Origin: an uncultured Roseibium sp.
GTDB lineage: Bacteria; Pseudomonadota; Alphaproteobacteria; Rhizobiales; Stappiaceae
NCBI RefSeq assembly: GCF_947499295.1
Contig: NZ_CANMNP010000002.1
Coordinates: 186,001-250,000 of the forward strand
Direction: 5' to 3'
Length of the DNA stretch: 64,000 bases
Of this stretch, positions 8,485 to 17,444 are shown piece by piece. The translations under genes and the position numbers were made by a program. Position 1 is the first letter of the stretch, and the number at the start of each line of letters is the position of its first letter. Under the pieces are notes generated by a model, which worked only from the letters and a program-made list of their open reading frames with translations, was not told the origin of the DNA and searched no databases.

Positions 8485-8997
8485 TCAGGCGAACAGGGCG
8501 TCGATTTCCGCCTGGGCACCATCGCCTTCATGTTGCGTTGCTTCTGGCTCAACATGACCATGGATCACGGCGCCGGCAACAGAAATCAACGGTTTGATCT
8601 CATGGGTTGCTCTGTCGGCGATTTCCGCAGCAACGGTGGCAGGGTCGGCAGCTTCGCGAAGCTGCGTCTGAATTTCACCAACCAGGTTGTTGATGTCTGC
8701 AACCTGGGCTTCCAGATGTTCACGCAAGTAATTGGGCGCGGCGTGATAAGCCGCAATGGCCAGATTCTTGTCCTTGAAGGTCGAATTTTCAAAATGACCT
8801 TCATAGTCCAGAGGTTCCCAATCGAGAACATCTTCTGCGCAATCAGGCATTGCCGGAAGCATTTCCAGCAGCATCATCACTTCGTTGAAATGATTGAGGT
8901 AGTCCGTTGCCAGACCAGTCTGGGGATTGATATTCGCCTGCTCCAGCCTTTCGGCTGCCAGATCCCCGGCGCCCAAAACTGGATCCAAACACTCCAT
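8485..8997 (-). CDS. Conserved protein of unknown function
   Basis: 170 residues, acidic, helical, with no signal peptide or membrane segment. Recognisable stretches are TDYLNHFNEVMMLLEMLPAM and AEDVLDWEPLDYEGHFENS, which look conserved (aromatic and acidic residues held in a fixed pattern). The C-terminal tail is Glu/Ala-rich and ends AEIDALFA. I recall similar unnamed proteins in Rhizobiales but no assigned role. It starts at ATG 8997 behind GGGGGACGGGT and is probably co-transcribed with the NUDIX gene. Confidence 0.7.
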   Translation of the reverse strand: MECLDPVLGAGDLAAERLEQANINPQTGLATDYLNHFNEVMMLLEMLPAMPDCAEDVLDWEPLDYEGHFENSTFKDKNLAIAAYHAAPNYLREHLEAQVADINNLVGEIQTQLREAADPATVAAEIADRATHEIKPLISVAGAVIHGHVEPEATQHEGDGAQAEIDALFA

Positions 8998-9122
8998 ACC
9001 CGTCCCCCGTTATTGACTTGATGATCAGACTACTTCTTTTTTGTTTCCAATTGCCTAACTTGGCATCAGCTTGTAGCGCCGAGTTCTGAACGCGAACCGG
9101 TTCCGGATAGGGGATACCTAAA

Positions 9123-9875
9123 ATGTGCGGCCGACTTGCCCTCACTACGCCGCCGGACGCTGTTCGGAGTTTTTTTGAATATCTGGACCAGCCGAACTTT
9201 CCGCCCAGATACAACATCGCACCAACACAGCCCCTGGCAGTCGTTCGCCAGGACTTCGGTAAGCGCAGATTTCACCTATTGCGCTGGGGGCTGATACCTT
9301 CCTGGGTCAAGGACCCTGGCAGTTTTACGCTTCTGATCAACGCAAGAGCGGAAACAGCCGCTGAAAAACCCTCGTTCCGCGCAGCGATGAGGCATCACCG
9401 CTGCCTCATTCCAGCGTCGGGTTTTTATGAATGGCGGCGGACGCCGGAAGGCAAGCAACCTTATTGGATCCACCCTGCCAACGGTGATCTGATGGCATTT
9501 GCGGGCCTCTGGGATACCTGGTCAGACCCTGATGGCGGCGACATGGATAGCGGTGCAATTCTGACCATGCAGTCCAATGGGATGATGTCCGGTATTCATC
9601 ATCGAATGCCGGTCATTCTGAAACCGGAAGTTTTTGATGTGTGGCTTGATACGGCAAATGTGGATGTGCGTGAGGCGAAGAAACTTCTGGTTCCAGTTGA
9701 GGATGACTTTCTGGTCGCTGACCCTGTTTCAACGCGGGTGAACAAGGTCGTCAATGACGATGAAGACGTGCAGCGTCCTGTCAGCGAAGATGAGATGGTC
9801 CTGGCCCATGCAAAGCCAGTGGACTCCAGGTCTGGAAAACCAGCCAAGGACGACAGCCAGCTTGATCTTTTTTGA
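9123..9875 (+). CDS. SOS response-associated peptidase (SRAP/YedK/HMCES family)
   Basis: 250 residues. It begins MCGRLALTT; Cys2 is the nucleophile that, after Met removal, bonds covalently to abasic sites in single-stranded DNA. The other active-site features are present: YNIAPTQ, LRWGLIPSW, the NARAET loop, CLIPASGFYEW and SGIHHRMPVIL with the catalytic His. The family shields abasic sites and can release itself from the crosslink. The C-terminal tail (about residues 205-250) is charged and variable. It stands alone on the plus strand ahead of the TPR-methyltransferase gene, 60 bases away. No LexA-type box was recognised upstream. Confidence 0.93.
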   Translation: MCGRLALTTPPDAVRSFFEYLDQPNFPPRYNIAPTQPLAVVRQDFGKRRFHLLRWGLIPSWVKDPGSFTLLINARAETAAEKPSFRAAMRHHRCLIPASGFYEWRRTPEGKQPYWIHPANGDLMAFAGLWDTWSDPDGGDMDSGAILTMQSNGMMSGIHHRMPVILKPEVFDVWLDTANVDVREAKKLLVPVEDDFLVADPVSTRVNKVVNDDEDVQRPVSEDEMVLAHAKPVDSRSGKPAKDDSQLDLF

Positions 9876-9935
9876 CGAGATTTCCCGTGCAAAGCGCAAT
9901 GGATGCTTGTAGGGGAGGGGCTCTAAGGAGATCCG

Positions 9936-10793
9936 ATGAGCGATGATGACGACGCACCGTCTCAAGGCAACGAGACAGACAATGAAGCGCTGGCTGAGGC
10001 GTACAACAAAGGGCTCGAGCTTCAAAAGACCGGTGATCTGACCGGGGCGGAAGAAGCCTTCCGGTTGGCATTGGCACTCGATCCGAAGGACACGGGAGGC
10101 GTCGCGATACGTCTTGCGGCCATAGGTGTTGAGAATTCTCCCGAAAAAATGCCTGATGCCTATGTGGCAACACTCTTTGATCAGCATGCAGATGTCTTCG
10201 ACGAGATCCTGGTTGATGAACTGGGGTATTGCGTGCCTTTGCTGGTGCGCGACCTGATTGATCGCCTGGCCATTGGCCCATTCGATCGCATGCTCGACCT
10301 TGGCTGTGGCACCGGGTTGACAGGTGTATCTCTCGCGGATTGCACGCATCATCGGACAGGGGTCGATCTGTCGGAACGCATTGTGGAATTGGCCTATGAT
10401 CGAGAGGTCTATGATGACCTTTATGTTGGTGAAGCCGTTGAGTTTTTGAAAGATTTTGAAGAAGAGGACGGTTCCAGGCCACATTGGGATCTGATCGCCG
10501 CCACGGACGTGCTGCCTTATCTGGGAGCGATCGAACCGTTCCTGAATGGAGCGTCAAACCGGCTGAATGCACGCGGGTACCTGACTTTTTCCACTGAAAC
10601 CCTCCCCAAGGAGACCCTCTCAGGCCGGTCATATATGGTCGGACCCAAGAACCGGTTTGCGCAAGGAGAGGCTTACGTTCTCGCCGGGCTTGGCGCTGCC
10701 GGATTTGAGGTCCTTGCCATGGAACCGATCACGGTTCGTCTTGAGGAAGGTGAACCCGTCCCCGGGCATCTGGTGATGGCACGCTTGCGCTAG
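9936..10793 (+). CDS. TPR-containing class I SAM-dependent methyltransferase
   Basis: 285 residues behind a good AAGGAGATCC site. An N-terminal TPR motif (NEALAEAYNKGLELQKTGDL and then TGAEEAFRLALALDPKD) is joined to a Rossmann methyltransferase with motif I LDLGCGTGLTG at about residues 119-129. TGVDLSERIVELA follows motif I, and WDLIAATDVLPYLG is motif IV. The block VATLFDQHADVFDEILVDEL just before the catalytic domain is typical of the TPR-methyltransferases common in alphaproteobacteria. The methyl acceptor is unknown; the TPR suggests a protein partner. Confidence 0.87.
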   Translation: MSDDDDAPSQGNETDNEALAEAYNKGLELQKTGDLTGAEEAFRLALALDPKDTGGVAIRLAAIGVENSPEKMPDAYVATLFDQHADVFDEILVDELGYCVPLLVRDLIDRLAIGPFDRMLDLGCGTGLTGVSLADCTHHRTGVDLSERIVELAYDREVYDDLYVGEAVEFLKDFEEEDGSRPHWDLIAATDVLPYLGAIEPFLNGASNRLNARGYLTFSTETLPKETLSGRSYMVGPKNRFAQGEAYVLAGLGAAGFEVLAMEPITVRLEEGEPVPGHLVMARLR

Positions 10794-10804
10794 GCCCCGG
10801 CATT

Positions 10805-12571
10805 TTACTTTGAAAAATAGAATTCACGGCGAAGTGCCGAATTGTGCCAGGGAGATTGAGAGCCTTGCGTGGAGGCATAGACATCGGCCTTGACGCGCTT
10901 GAGCATGATTTCAATTTCCAGAGACGGCGTTTCGATATGTTTCAGTAGAGCCTCGGTAAACGGACTGTTCTGGCCTTCCCCGTCCAGAGCGACATCGCCG
11001 GGGGCTGTTGCAAATCCGATCAGGATATTGCCATCTCCCGCGCGCGGTGCTGCGAGGCCGCGGCCAACAGAGGCACTTCGGCTAAGGGTTCGAAACCGCC
11101 GGGACAGTGGGTTGTCCCGGCAGGCGTCGAGCAAAGCGATCGACAGTCTGCCGGGGGCGTTCATGTAGTTCAGGACCGTGCCGAGTTCGATTGTTTCGAA
11201 ATCGACTGCGGTTGCGTCTTCCAGCTTGGCATCGATCGGAATAAGGAAGTTTCTTCCATCCATCTGCATGGCATGACCGGCATAGAAAAAGAGCGCAACA
11301 TCCGCGTCCTGAATGTTGCGCACAAAGGATCTTATGGTGCTCTCCATGGCCACCTTGCTTTGGTCGAGACCAAGGATAACCGTGAAGCCAAGCCGTTTCA
11401 GGGAGGCCGTCAGACCTGCCGCATCATTCTTCGGATTGGGCAAGGGTGTCGTGTGCTCATAGGCCGAATTGCCGATGATCAGAGCAACACGCTTTCCATC
11501 AGGCAAAGATGACAGGTCAGGCAAATTCGGGGATGAAGCAGGTGGATTTGAGTTTGCATCAGGTCCGATGGTCGGCACGCCCGGCGAAACAGCCCCAGAC
11601 GAGGATGGCTTGGCAGCTGCCAGATAACGGCCGTGCGCCCAGCCTCTCATGCCGTTGGTAAGCTCAATTTCGAACCAGGCGCCTTGCTGGGCAAGCATTG
11701 AAACCTCGGTTCCCTCAAGCAAGCGCGCAATTTCCGTGTGACGGGATCCTGCACCGGTCCGCAGCGACAAAAAGCTGTCGCCACTGTCGCTCAGATCGCC
11801 GACAACGCCAGGGCGGGGAGGAGCAATCGACCGTTTTGCAATTGTCGGTGACGTGACCGGAGGAGGCGCAATGACGGGCGTTTGCGGTGAAGGCGCATAC
11901 GAGGGCGCAGAGGCTACGTACTTGCTGTAGGCCCAGCCGCTGCGCCCGTTTGCCATTGCGACATTGAGCCAGGAACCGCTGCGCCCCAGGATTGTCAGCG
12001 GAGTATTTGGGGCCATACGTGCGACTTCCTGATAACGCGTCCCGGGACCTGTACGCAGCGACAGGTAGTTGTCGCCACGCGGATCCAGGCCACTCACATA
12101 AGCCTGGGGTGGCGACCGTTCGGGCGATGGACTGGTTCCTTGTTGCAGGGCGGTAGCGGCAAACAGTGCCTGCGAAGCCGCGCCTGTCATGCCGGTGGCG
12201 GACCAGACCGCATATTGAAACCGCTGACCGTTGTGAAAATAGCTATCACCGGGAATGATCCCCGTGGAAACCAGCCGGGCCCTGTATGAATTTCCGGCTG
12301 GCTGTCTCATCCAGCCCAGTGTGACGGCATACCAGCCGTTGTTGGACTGAAAGACAGTAACTTGCGGAAATCGTTTGGCAAATCCACTTGCCAGCGAAAT
12401 TGCGGCATTTGCGTCAGGCCGGCTGGCGACTACCAGCCAGCCGGAATTTCCGCCTGGCATGACAGAGGCAGACGCGGTGGAAACCAGGGTTGACGCCAGC
12501 AGCGCGAACAGGATGCATAATAAGCGCAGCCGGTGAAAGGGCTTCGAGGCAGCGGCGATCTGCTCGGTCAT
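10805..12571 (-). CDS. Secreted caspase-family (peptidase C14) protein with two SH3 domains
   Basis: 588 residues from ATG 12571, which has AAGGA eight bases upstream. Order: signal or anchor helix (about 15-36), a SPOR-like repeat (about 43-95), two bacterial SH3 domains (about 158-218 and 258-318; both with the LSLRTGxGxR pattern and a Gly-Trp-Ala end), a Pro/Ser linker, then a caspase fold (about 357-585). The catalytic dyad is intact: His433 in FFYAGHAMQ and Cys484 in ALLDACRDNP. Such metacaspase-like proteins are thought to cleave after basic or acidic residues, and SH3 and SPOR modules usually bind peptidoglycan. A periplasmic cell-wall-linked protease is therefore an inference. It is convergent with the methyltransferase gene, 11 bases apart. 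Confidence 0.88.
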   Translation of the reverse strand: MTEQIAAASKPFHRLRLLCILFALLASTLVSTASASVMPGGNSGWLVVASRPDANAAISLASGFAKRFPQVTVFQSNNGWYAVTLGWMRQPAGNSYRARLVSTGIIPGDSYFHNGQRFQYAVWSATGMTGAASQALFAATALQQGTSPSPERSPPQAYVSGLDPRGDNYLSLRTGPGTRYQEVARMAPNTPLTILGRSGSWLNVAMANGRSGWAYSKYVASAPSYAPSPQTPVIAPPPVTSPTIAKRSIAPPRPGVVGDLSDSGDSFLSLRTGAGSRHTEIARLLEGTEVSMLAQQGAWFEIELTNGMRGWAHGRYLAAAKPSSSGAVSPGVPTIGPDANSNPPASSPNLPDLSSLPDGKRVALIIGNSAYEHTTPLPNPKNDAAGLTASLKRLGFTVILGLDQSKVAMESTIRSFVRNIQDADVALFFYAGHAMQMDGRNFLIPIDAKLEDATAVDFETIELGTVLNYMNAPGRLSIALLDACRDNPLSRRFRTLSRSASVGRGLAAPRAGDGNILIGFATAPGDVALDGEGQNSPFTEALLKHIETPSLEIEIMLKRVKADVYASTQGSQSPWHNSALRREFYFSK

Positions 12572-12785
12572 GTCTGACGTCCTTGGGTCACGGGTACGAA
12601 CCTGGCCCAAGACGCCGCTGCCGGCGGGTCGGTGTGCCAAGCCCTTCAACTTGTCTGAATTGCTACTATGCCATGGCTTCCGCCGGTTTTCATGATTTTA
12701 CGAAACGGCGAACCTGAGTGTGGAGGAGGACGCGGTGCTGTCCTCACGCGAACGCAAGGCCAGCACCGCGCATTGGAACCGGACA

Positions 12786-13217
12786 TCAACCTGATGTCTT
12801 CAGTCGCAGATATGGTTCACCGTTGGAGGTTTTTTTGACCGCGATACCGTCAGCCGTGATCACGCAGGTAACGCGGCTGCGCAACGCGGAAAAGCTGTCG
12901 AATGTTACCACGTCGACCGGTGTATCGAACTGGAGGGTGATCCGGTATTGCCCCGATGATCCCAGCTTGGAAAGCGACAGGATTTCGCCTTCAAAGGGCT
13001 GGAGCATGTATGTCCCTGTCACCCGGTCCGAGACGGAAAAGGAAACGGAGTTTGGCTTCGAGAGTGCCGCGCAGGCAGTGTTCCAGTCCTTAAAGCCATG
13101 TTGCACCGACAAGATTTCCAGTGCCTGGCTGTGGGAAACGATTTGGCCTTTTGCAGCGAGCGCGGTACGCAACCGCTTGGCCTGAGTTTTCAGGTCGGCG
13201 ACGCTTGGAGGCGACAT
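12786..13217 (-). CDS. Glyoxalase_8-type (glyoxalase-related) domain protein
   Basis: 143 residues. The first 55 (VADLKTQAKRLRTALAAKGQ, SHSQALEIL, QHGFKDWNTACAAL) match the short glyoxalase-related helical module found at the start of many proteobacterial proteins of unknown role. The C-terminal half (about 60-143) is beta-rich with VTGTYMLQPFEGEILSL and looks like a small barrel; I cannot name it. The start ATG 13217 is preceded by AAAGG. The gene lies downstream of dnaA on the same strand but behind a terminator at 13421, so it probably has its own promoter. Confidence 0.7.
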   Translation of the reverse strand: MSPPSVADLKTQAKRLRTALAAKGQIVSHSQALEILSVQHGFKDWNTACAALSKPNSVSFSVSDRVTGTYMLQPFEGEILSLSKLGSSGQYRITLQFDTPVDVVTFDSFSALRSRVTCVITADGIAVKKTSNGEPYLRLKTSG

Positions 13218-13413
13218 GAGATGTACCTTTCAAGAAAGGCAGGCGATGTCGACGGGGCCCGCATTGCCATCAGCCTGCACAGTCCTGTGGAAGCTCATGC
13301 ATGTCCGCGAATGGATCGCGCGAGAAACTTCACCAAGGGCAAGTGCCCGCGGGCGGCCGGTGCTCTCGAACCGGAGCCGTCAATAAGCGTCGACCTCGAT
13401 TGAGTCAATGACC

Positions 13414-13440
13414 AAAAAAGAAAGCCGCTATTGCGGCTTT
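13414..13440 (-). terminator. Rho-independent terminator of dnaA
   Basis: An 8-bp perfect hairpin AAAGCCGC-loop-GCGGCTTT (13421-13440), read on the minus strand, is followed by C and six T (13419-13414). It lies about 110 bases past the dnaA stop and would separate dnaA from the Glyoxalase_8-type gene. Confidence 0.8.
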
Positions 13441-13494
13441 AAGGAGAGGGAGGTTTAGATGAACCGGCAGGCGGTACCCGCCGCCGGGAGTTTG

Positions 13495-13522
13495 TGCGCA
13501 ATCGGATGGCCCCGATTGCGCA
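13495..13522. repeat. 11-bp inverted repeat just after dnaA
   Basis: TGCGCAATCGG (13495-13505) and CCGATTGCGCA (13512-13522) form a perfect hairpin with a 6-base loop, 28 bases beyond the dnaA stop codon. There is no T-run next to it, so it may stabilise the mRNA end or act with the terminator at 13421 rather than terminate alone. Confidence 0.7.
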
Positions 13523-13549
13523 GTCAGCCGGGAGCGACCCCGGATCGGG

Positions 13550-15010
13550 TTAGGTGTGAACCAGACGCTTCAGGAGTTCGACTTCCTGAGCAAGCACGGT
13601 GTCGTGCTTCACCATGGATTCAATTTTACGGACTGCGTGCAGCACCGTTGTGTGATCGCGATTACCGAACCTGCGGCCAATTTCCGGCAAAGACCGCCCG
13701 GTCATGACCTTTGCGATATACATCGCGATCTGACGTGGACGCACCAGCGTGCGAGCCCGGCATGACGACAGGAGATCTGCCTTGGTGACACTGAAATGCT
13801 TGCAGACCACCTGCTGAATTTCTTCAACCTTGATCGAGCGTGGTTCGCCGATGCGTACCAGGTCGTGCAGGGTTTTTTCCGCAAGCTCCATCGTCACGGA
13901 TTGCTTGGTCAATTGGTTGTGTGCGAACAGCCGGTTCAGAGCGCCTTCCAGGTCGCGAGCAGAAGAGATGACGTACCGTGCTATATAGTCGGTAACCTCC
14001 TCCGGGACGGAAAATCCCGGGTGCGTCCGCCGTGCGGAAGCGGTACGTTTTCTCAAGATATCATGACGTAAGGCGTAGTCCGTAGACTGGATGCCGACAA
14101 CCTGGCCCCTCTGGATCCGTTGCCGCAGGCCATGTCCCAAAGTATCGAGATCTTCCGGCGCACGATCGGATGCCATGATGATTTGTGACGGAGCTTCCAT
14201 CAGCAGTTCGAGCGTCTTGCTGAATTCCTCATGGGCTTGCTTGCCATGGAGAAACTGAAGGTCATCCACCAACAGCAGATCGATGGATCTCATCGCCTGA
14301 CGGAGCACCGGAAATGCCGGGGTCCGCAGAGCAGGCACCAGATGGTACATGAAGAATTCTGCGGACAGATACGCGACCTGGCGTCCGGTTTTCCGGGCCT
14401 CGGTTGCCGCCGCCTGTAGCAGATGAGTTTTGCCGATCCCGGTTGTTGAATGAATATAAAGAAGGTCCAGCGTGCCCTCGTGGCCTGCTGCTATCTGGCG
14501 CACTGCAGCACAAGCCAGGCTGTTTGAAGCGCCTTCAGCGAACGTATCGAAGGTGAGCTTCGGGTTCAGGGCCGCACCGCTCAGGAAATCGGTCGCAGCT
14601 TCTTCACCGCTGTCTGCAAGACAGGGAATGGCGGCAGTGCCGACAGCCGAGCCGAATTGTGGTGTGCTGCTGAATGGAGCCGGTCGACCACTGATCCTGC
14701 GAGCCGTGATTGCCTTTGGTGGGGTCTTGCTGATCTGACGGGGGCGCAATGCTCCGCGAACGGTCAGTTCAATGCGGTTGATTTCGCCTTGCTCGCGTTT
14801 CCAAAGTCCAACGAGTTGCTTTTCATAATTGCTTTGGATCCAGCTTTTGAGAAAACGGGTCGGTACTGACAGCCGAACTGCGTCGCCTGTGGTTTCTTCG
14901 TGTTTGACGCGTCCGAACCAGTTGGAAAAAACATCATCTCCAAGTTCGTTTCTCAATTCCTTTTTTACACGATCCCATTGATCCGAGCTTGCTAGGTTCT
15001 GAACCTGCAT
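13550..15010 (-). CDS. dnaA: Chromosomal replication initiator protein DnaA
   Basis: 486 residues from ATG 15010, chosen because GGAGG stands five bases upstream; an in-frame ATG at 15034 lacks one. Domain I (SDQWDRVKKELRNELGDDVF, then RLSVPTRFLKSWIQSNY) is typical. The AAA+ domain has Walker A STTGIGKTHLLQ (Lys194), Walker B LLLVDDLQFL (Asp249-Asp250) and ASDRAPEDL. Domain IV carries the signature RPRQIAMYIAKVMTGRSLPE and GNRDHTTVLHAVRKIE for DnaA-box binding. It opens the origin and loads helicase. Box VII, usually with two Arg (RVRSR-type), reads GLRQRI here, so the first Arg is replaced by Gly294 while the presumed Arg finger (Arg298) is kept. No rpsT lies beside it, unlike in many rhizobia. 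A paralogue of the main initiator is possible. Confidence 0.9.
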   Translation of the reverse strand: MQVQNLASSDQWDRVKKELRNELGDDVFSNWFGRVKHEETTGDAVRLSVPTRFLKSWIQSNYEKQLVGLWKREQGEINRIELTVRGALRPRQISKTPPKAITARRISGRPAPFSSTPQFGSAVGTAAIPCLADSGEEAATDFLSGAALNPKLTFDTFAEGASNSLACAAVRQIAAGHEGTLDLLYIHSTTGIGKTHLLQAAATEARKTGRQVAYLSAEFFMYHLVPALRTPAFPVLRQAMRSIDLLLVDDLQFLHGKQAHEEFSKTLELLMEAPSQIIMASDRAPEDLDTLGHGLRQRIQRGQVVGIQSTDYALRHDILRKRTASARRTHPGFSVPEEVTDYIARYVISSARDLEGALNRLFAHNQLTKQSVTMELAEKTLHDLVRIGEPRSIKVEEIQQVVCKHFSVTKADLLSSCRARTLVRPRQIAMYIAKVMTGRSLPEIGRRFGNRDHTTVLHAVRKIESMVKHDTVLAQEVELLKRLVHT

Positions 15011-15258
15011 AGTGGCCTCCATTTGAGGGAACATGCATCTTGCTCCCCCCCGTGCACTGTCTAATGGGCTGCGATATTCCGCCGTCGCTGCCCGTTGCTT
15101 TTGTTAGGTCTTTGGACCCTTTTTGGGCCTCCTGACCGGTGGCTTTTTTACGCCTATGAAACACCATTAACCTTTTACTTACCATGTTTACAAATAGCTT
15201 ATTCTTATGAGGTCATAGACGTTTCATATTGTAATTTTTGTAGATGACGATTGCGACG

Positions 15259-15275
15259 CATGTAAATTTTACATG
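15259..15275. repeat. 17-bp dyad CATGTAAA-T-TTTACATG
   Basis: Perfect 8-bp arms about one central base, in the AT-rich region roughly 250 bases upstream of the dnaA start. It could be a binding site for a dimeric regulator. No factor is assignable from sequence. Confidence 0.5.
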
Positions 15276-15961
15276 GCGAATCTTGCATTACGTTTGCGTC
15301 AGGGAGTTGTTTTAAGTCCTGACCGAGTTGATCTCCTTCTGCATCTTCAAGAATGCCTTTGGGCATAAAGACAGTTTTAGGAAATTATTAACTTTTCGGG
15401 ATTTTTTCTCAAAGTTTTCAAACGCTGCTTGTAAAAATCGGGATTTTAAGCAGTGAAAATCTGGCGATAACGCAAATGAGCTAGCGAATTTTAACGATAG
15501 CTCATTCCAGGTGTATTTCGCGCTAGGAGGCGAACAGCCCGAAGTTCTCAACCTGCAGACCGCGAAGCGGCGACTCGTTCAGACGAAGTTGGGGACAATT
15601 CCAGCCGCTGGGTGGGACGTTTTTGGGCAACGCGAGTGGGGAATCGAACTGGGCAGCGTTTGCAGAAACTTCAGTAGGATCAGCTTTCTGCGCGCCGGTG
15701 CACAAGGTATTAGGGGTGTTGATTTCCGATTGGCGCGGGAATTTCTTATCCCCAGGCCGTTAGATAATTAAGGTGTCTCGCCAGTATTACCAATTGATCG
15801 TTTGTCGTTTTGAACGGTTGGTGCATGTCCGGTCGCTTTCTGAAGTCTTGAACGGCAAATCGTGTTTTTCCAAAGGACAGAGCCAGTAATTCGGCGTGAC
15901 TACTGTCCGTCTGGAACGGTACTCACGCAGTTCTTGTTTCGTTGGAAAGAAACAGGAGCTC

Positions 15962-15996
15962 AAATTGAAAACAGCTGCCGATGGGACCGGCAGCTG
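15962..15996 (-). terminator. Probable terminator of the FAD-linked oxidase gene
   Basis: A perfect 9-bp hairpin CAGCTGCCG-7-base loop-CGGCAGCTG (15972-15996) is followed on the minus strand by TTTTCAATTT. It lies 35 bases past the stop of the oxidase gene at 16032. Confidence 0.75.
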
Positions 15997-16031
15997 CTGA
16001 CATGCGAGTTCGAATTGATTTCAGTCAGGCG

Positions 16032-17444
16032 TCACAGAACCCGCTCAGGATTGAGAAGACCCTTTGGATCGAACGCCGACTTAATTCTCTGCATCAGATC
16101 CAGCTCGATATCCGCTTTGACTTCCTTCAGCAGCGACCGCTTCAGCCTGCCAATCCCGTGTTCGGCTGATATGCTGCCGCCAAACTCCTGAACAATGCCG
16201 TGAACGATTGCATTCATGTCATCCCAGTTCGCCAGGTAGGCAGCCTTGTCTGCACCGACTGGTTGGCTGACATTGAAATGAATGTTGCCATCCCCGATAT
16301 GGCCGAATGGCACAGGCCGGCAACCAGGCACGAAGGCTTCAACGGCTGCGGCAGCTTTGTCCAGGAACTCCGGGATCGAGGCAACTGGCACCGACACATC
16401 GTGTTTGATCGATCCGCCTTCTGCTTTCTGAACCTCTGACATGCCATGCCTTATGTGCCAGAAATCTTGTACCTGGCTGAGGTTCTGCGCAAACGCTGCG
16501 TCTTCCACCAGTCCGTCTTCGAACGCATCCCCCAAAATGCCTTCAAGCAGGTCGCGCACCGGAAATGCGTCTGACCCGCTGGAGAGCTCCATAAGCACAT
16601 ACCATGCGTGAGACCCTTCAAGGGGATCACGAGCTCCGTCCAGATGGCTCAAGCAAAACTCAACGCCGATACGCGGCATGATCTCAAAGCCGGTCAGGAC
16701 GGGTCCTGCCTGCGCTTTGGCTAGCGTGAACAGCCTGAGAGCCGCATGAGGGTCCGGCAGTCCAACGAATGCTGCTTCCATTTTCTTGGGCTTCGGAAAA
16801 AGCTTCAGGGAAGCTGCGGTAATAATCCCCAGGGTGCCTTCGCCGCCGATAAATAATTGTTTCAAATCATAACCGGTATTGTCCTTGCGAAGGGTCCTGA
16901 GCCCGTTCCAAATCTCTCCCGTCGGCAGGACGACTTCGAGCCCGAGAACAAGGTCGCGCGTGTTGCCATATGCCAGTACGGAGGTGCCGCCGGCATTGGT
17001 GGAAATGTTGCCGCCGATCTGGCAGGAGCCTTGTGCACCGAGTGAAAGCGGGAACAGCCGGTCGACTTTTTCGGCCTCGTTTTGCAGCGTCTCGAGAACA
17101 ACTCCGGACTCCACAATTATGGTGAAGCCGACCGGATCGACAGCGCGCACCTTGTTCAGCCGCGACAGCGAAAGGACGATCTCATCCCCGGTTTCCTGCG
17201 GAATCTGCCCGCCGACCAGGCCTGTGTTGCCGCCTTGCGGAACAACCTTCAGGTTATTTTGATAGGCATAGGTCATCACCGCGCTCACCTCTTCGGTGGA
17301 GCCGGGACGCAGCACCATCGTTGTGACGCCCTGGTAGAGATCGCGCCACTCTGTCAGGTAGGGGGCTTGGTCGCTTTTGGCGGTCAAAACATTTGCTGCG
17401 CCGATTATCTCGGCGAAGCGATCGGCGTGGGGGGAACGCTCCAT
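16032..17444 (-). CDS. FAD-binding 2-hydroxyacid dehydrogenase (D-2-hydroxyglutarate / glycolate oxidase GlcD type)
   Basis: 470 residues, full length for the family. The PCMH-type FAD domain has the loop VVPQGGNTGLVGGQIP at about residue 68 and LGAQGSCQIGGNISTNAGGT near 138. The C-terminal FAD-oxidase domain has the metal-site signature PFGHIGDGNIHFN and EFGGSISAEHGIGRLK. It ends FDPKGLLNPERVL, which is characteristic of D-2-hydroxyglutarate and D-lactate dehydrogenases. It would oxidise a D-2-hydroxyacid and pass electrons to the chain or an ETF; the exact substrate is not fixed by sequence. It is divergent from fabI, with about 170 bases between. Confidence 0.88.
   Translation of the reverse strand: MERSPHADRFAEIIGAANVLTAKSDQAPYLTEWRDLYQGVTTMVLRPGSTEEVSAVMTYAYQNNLKVVPQGGNTGLVGGQIPQETGDEIVLSLSRLNKVRAVDPVGFTIIVESGVVLETLQNEAEKVDRLFPLSLGAQGSCQIGGNISTNAGGTSVLAYGNTRDLVLGLEVVLPTGEIWNGLRTLRKDNTGYDLKQLFIGGEGTLGIITAASLKLFPKPKKMEAAFVGLPDPHAALRLFTLAKAQAGPVLTGFEIMPRIGVEFCLSHLDGARDPLEGSHAWYVLMELSSGSDAFPVRDLLEGILGDAFEDGLVEDAAFAQNLSQVQDFWHIRHGMSEVQKAEGGSIKHDVSVPVASIPEFLDKAAAAVEAFVPGCRPVPFGHIGDGNIHFNVSQPVGADKAAYLANWDDMNAIVHGIVQEFGGSISAEHGIGRLKRSLLKEVKADIELDLMQRIKSAFDPKGLLNPERVL

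Larger units (their letters stand above)
15011..16031. other. One-kilobase AT-rich non-coding region upstream of dnaA
   Basis: No convincing gene is present. The part from about 15160 to 15500 is AT-rich and holds a 17-bp dyad CATGTAAATTTTACATG at 15259-15275. A one-mismatch DnaA box TTATCCCCA lies at 15746-15754, and GAATC (GANTC-type) sites lie near 15278 and 15641. A weak 86-codon plus-strand frame at 15511-15771 has no recognisable domain. The region must contain the dnaA promoter and may contain regulatory DnaA or CtrA sites. There are too few DnaA boxes to call it an origin. Confidence 0.5.

Noticed and set aside
15746..15754. DnaA box as evidence of oriC
   Set aside because: It is a single box with one mismatch; no cluster, and the origin in this order is often away from dnaA.
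15511..15771. 86-codon plus-strand frame in the region upstream of dnaA
   Set aside because: It has an AGGAGG-like site nearby but no recognisable domain, and lies in an AT-rich control region; not enough support for a gene.
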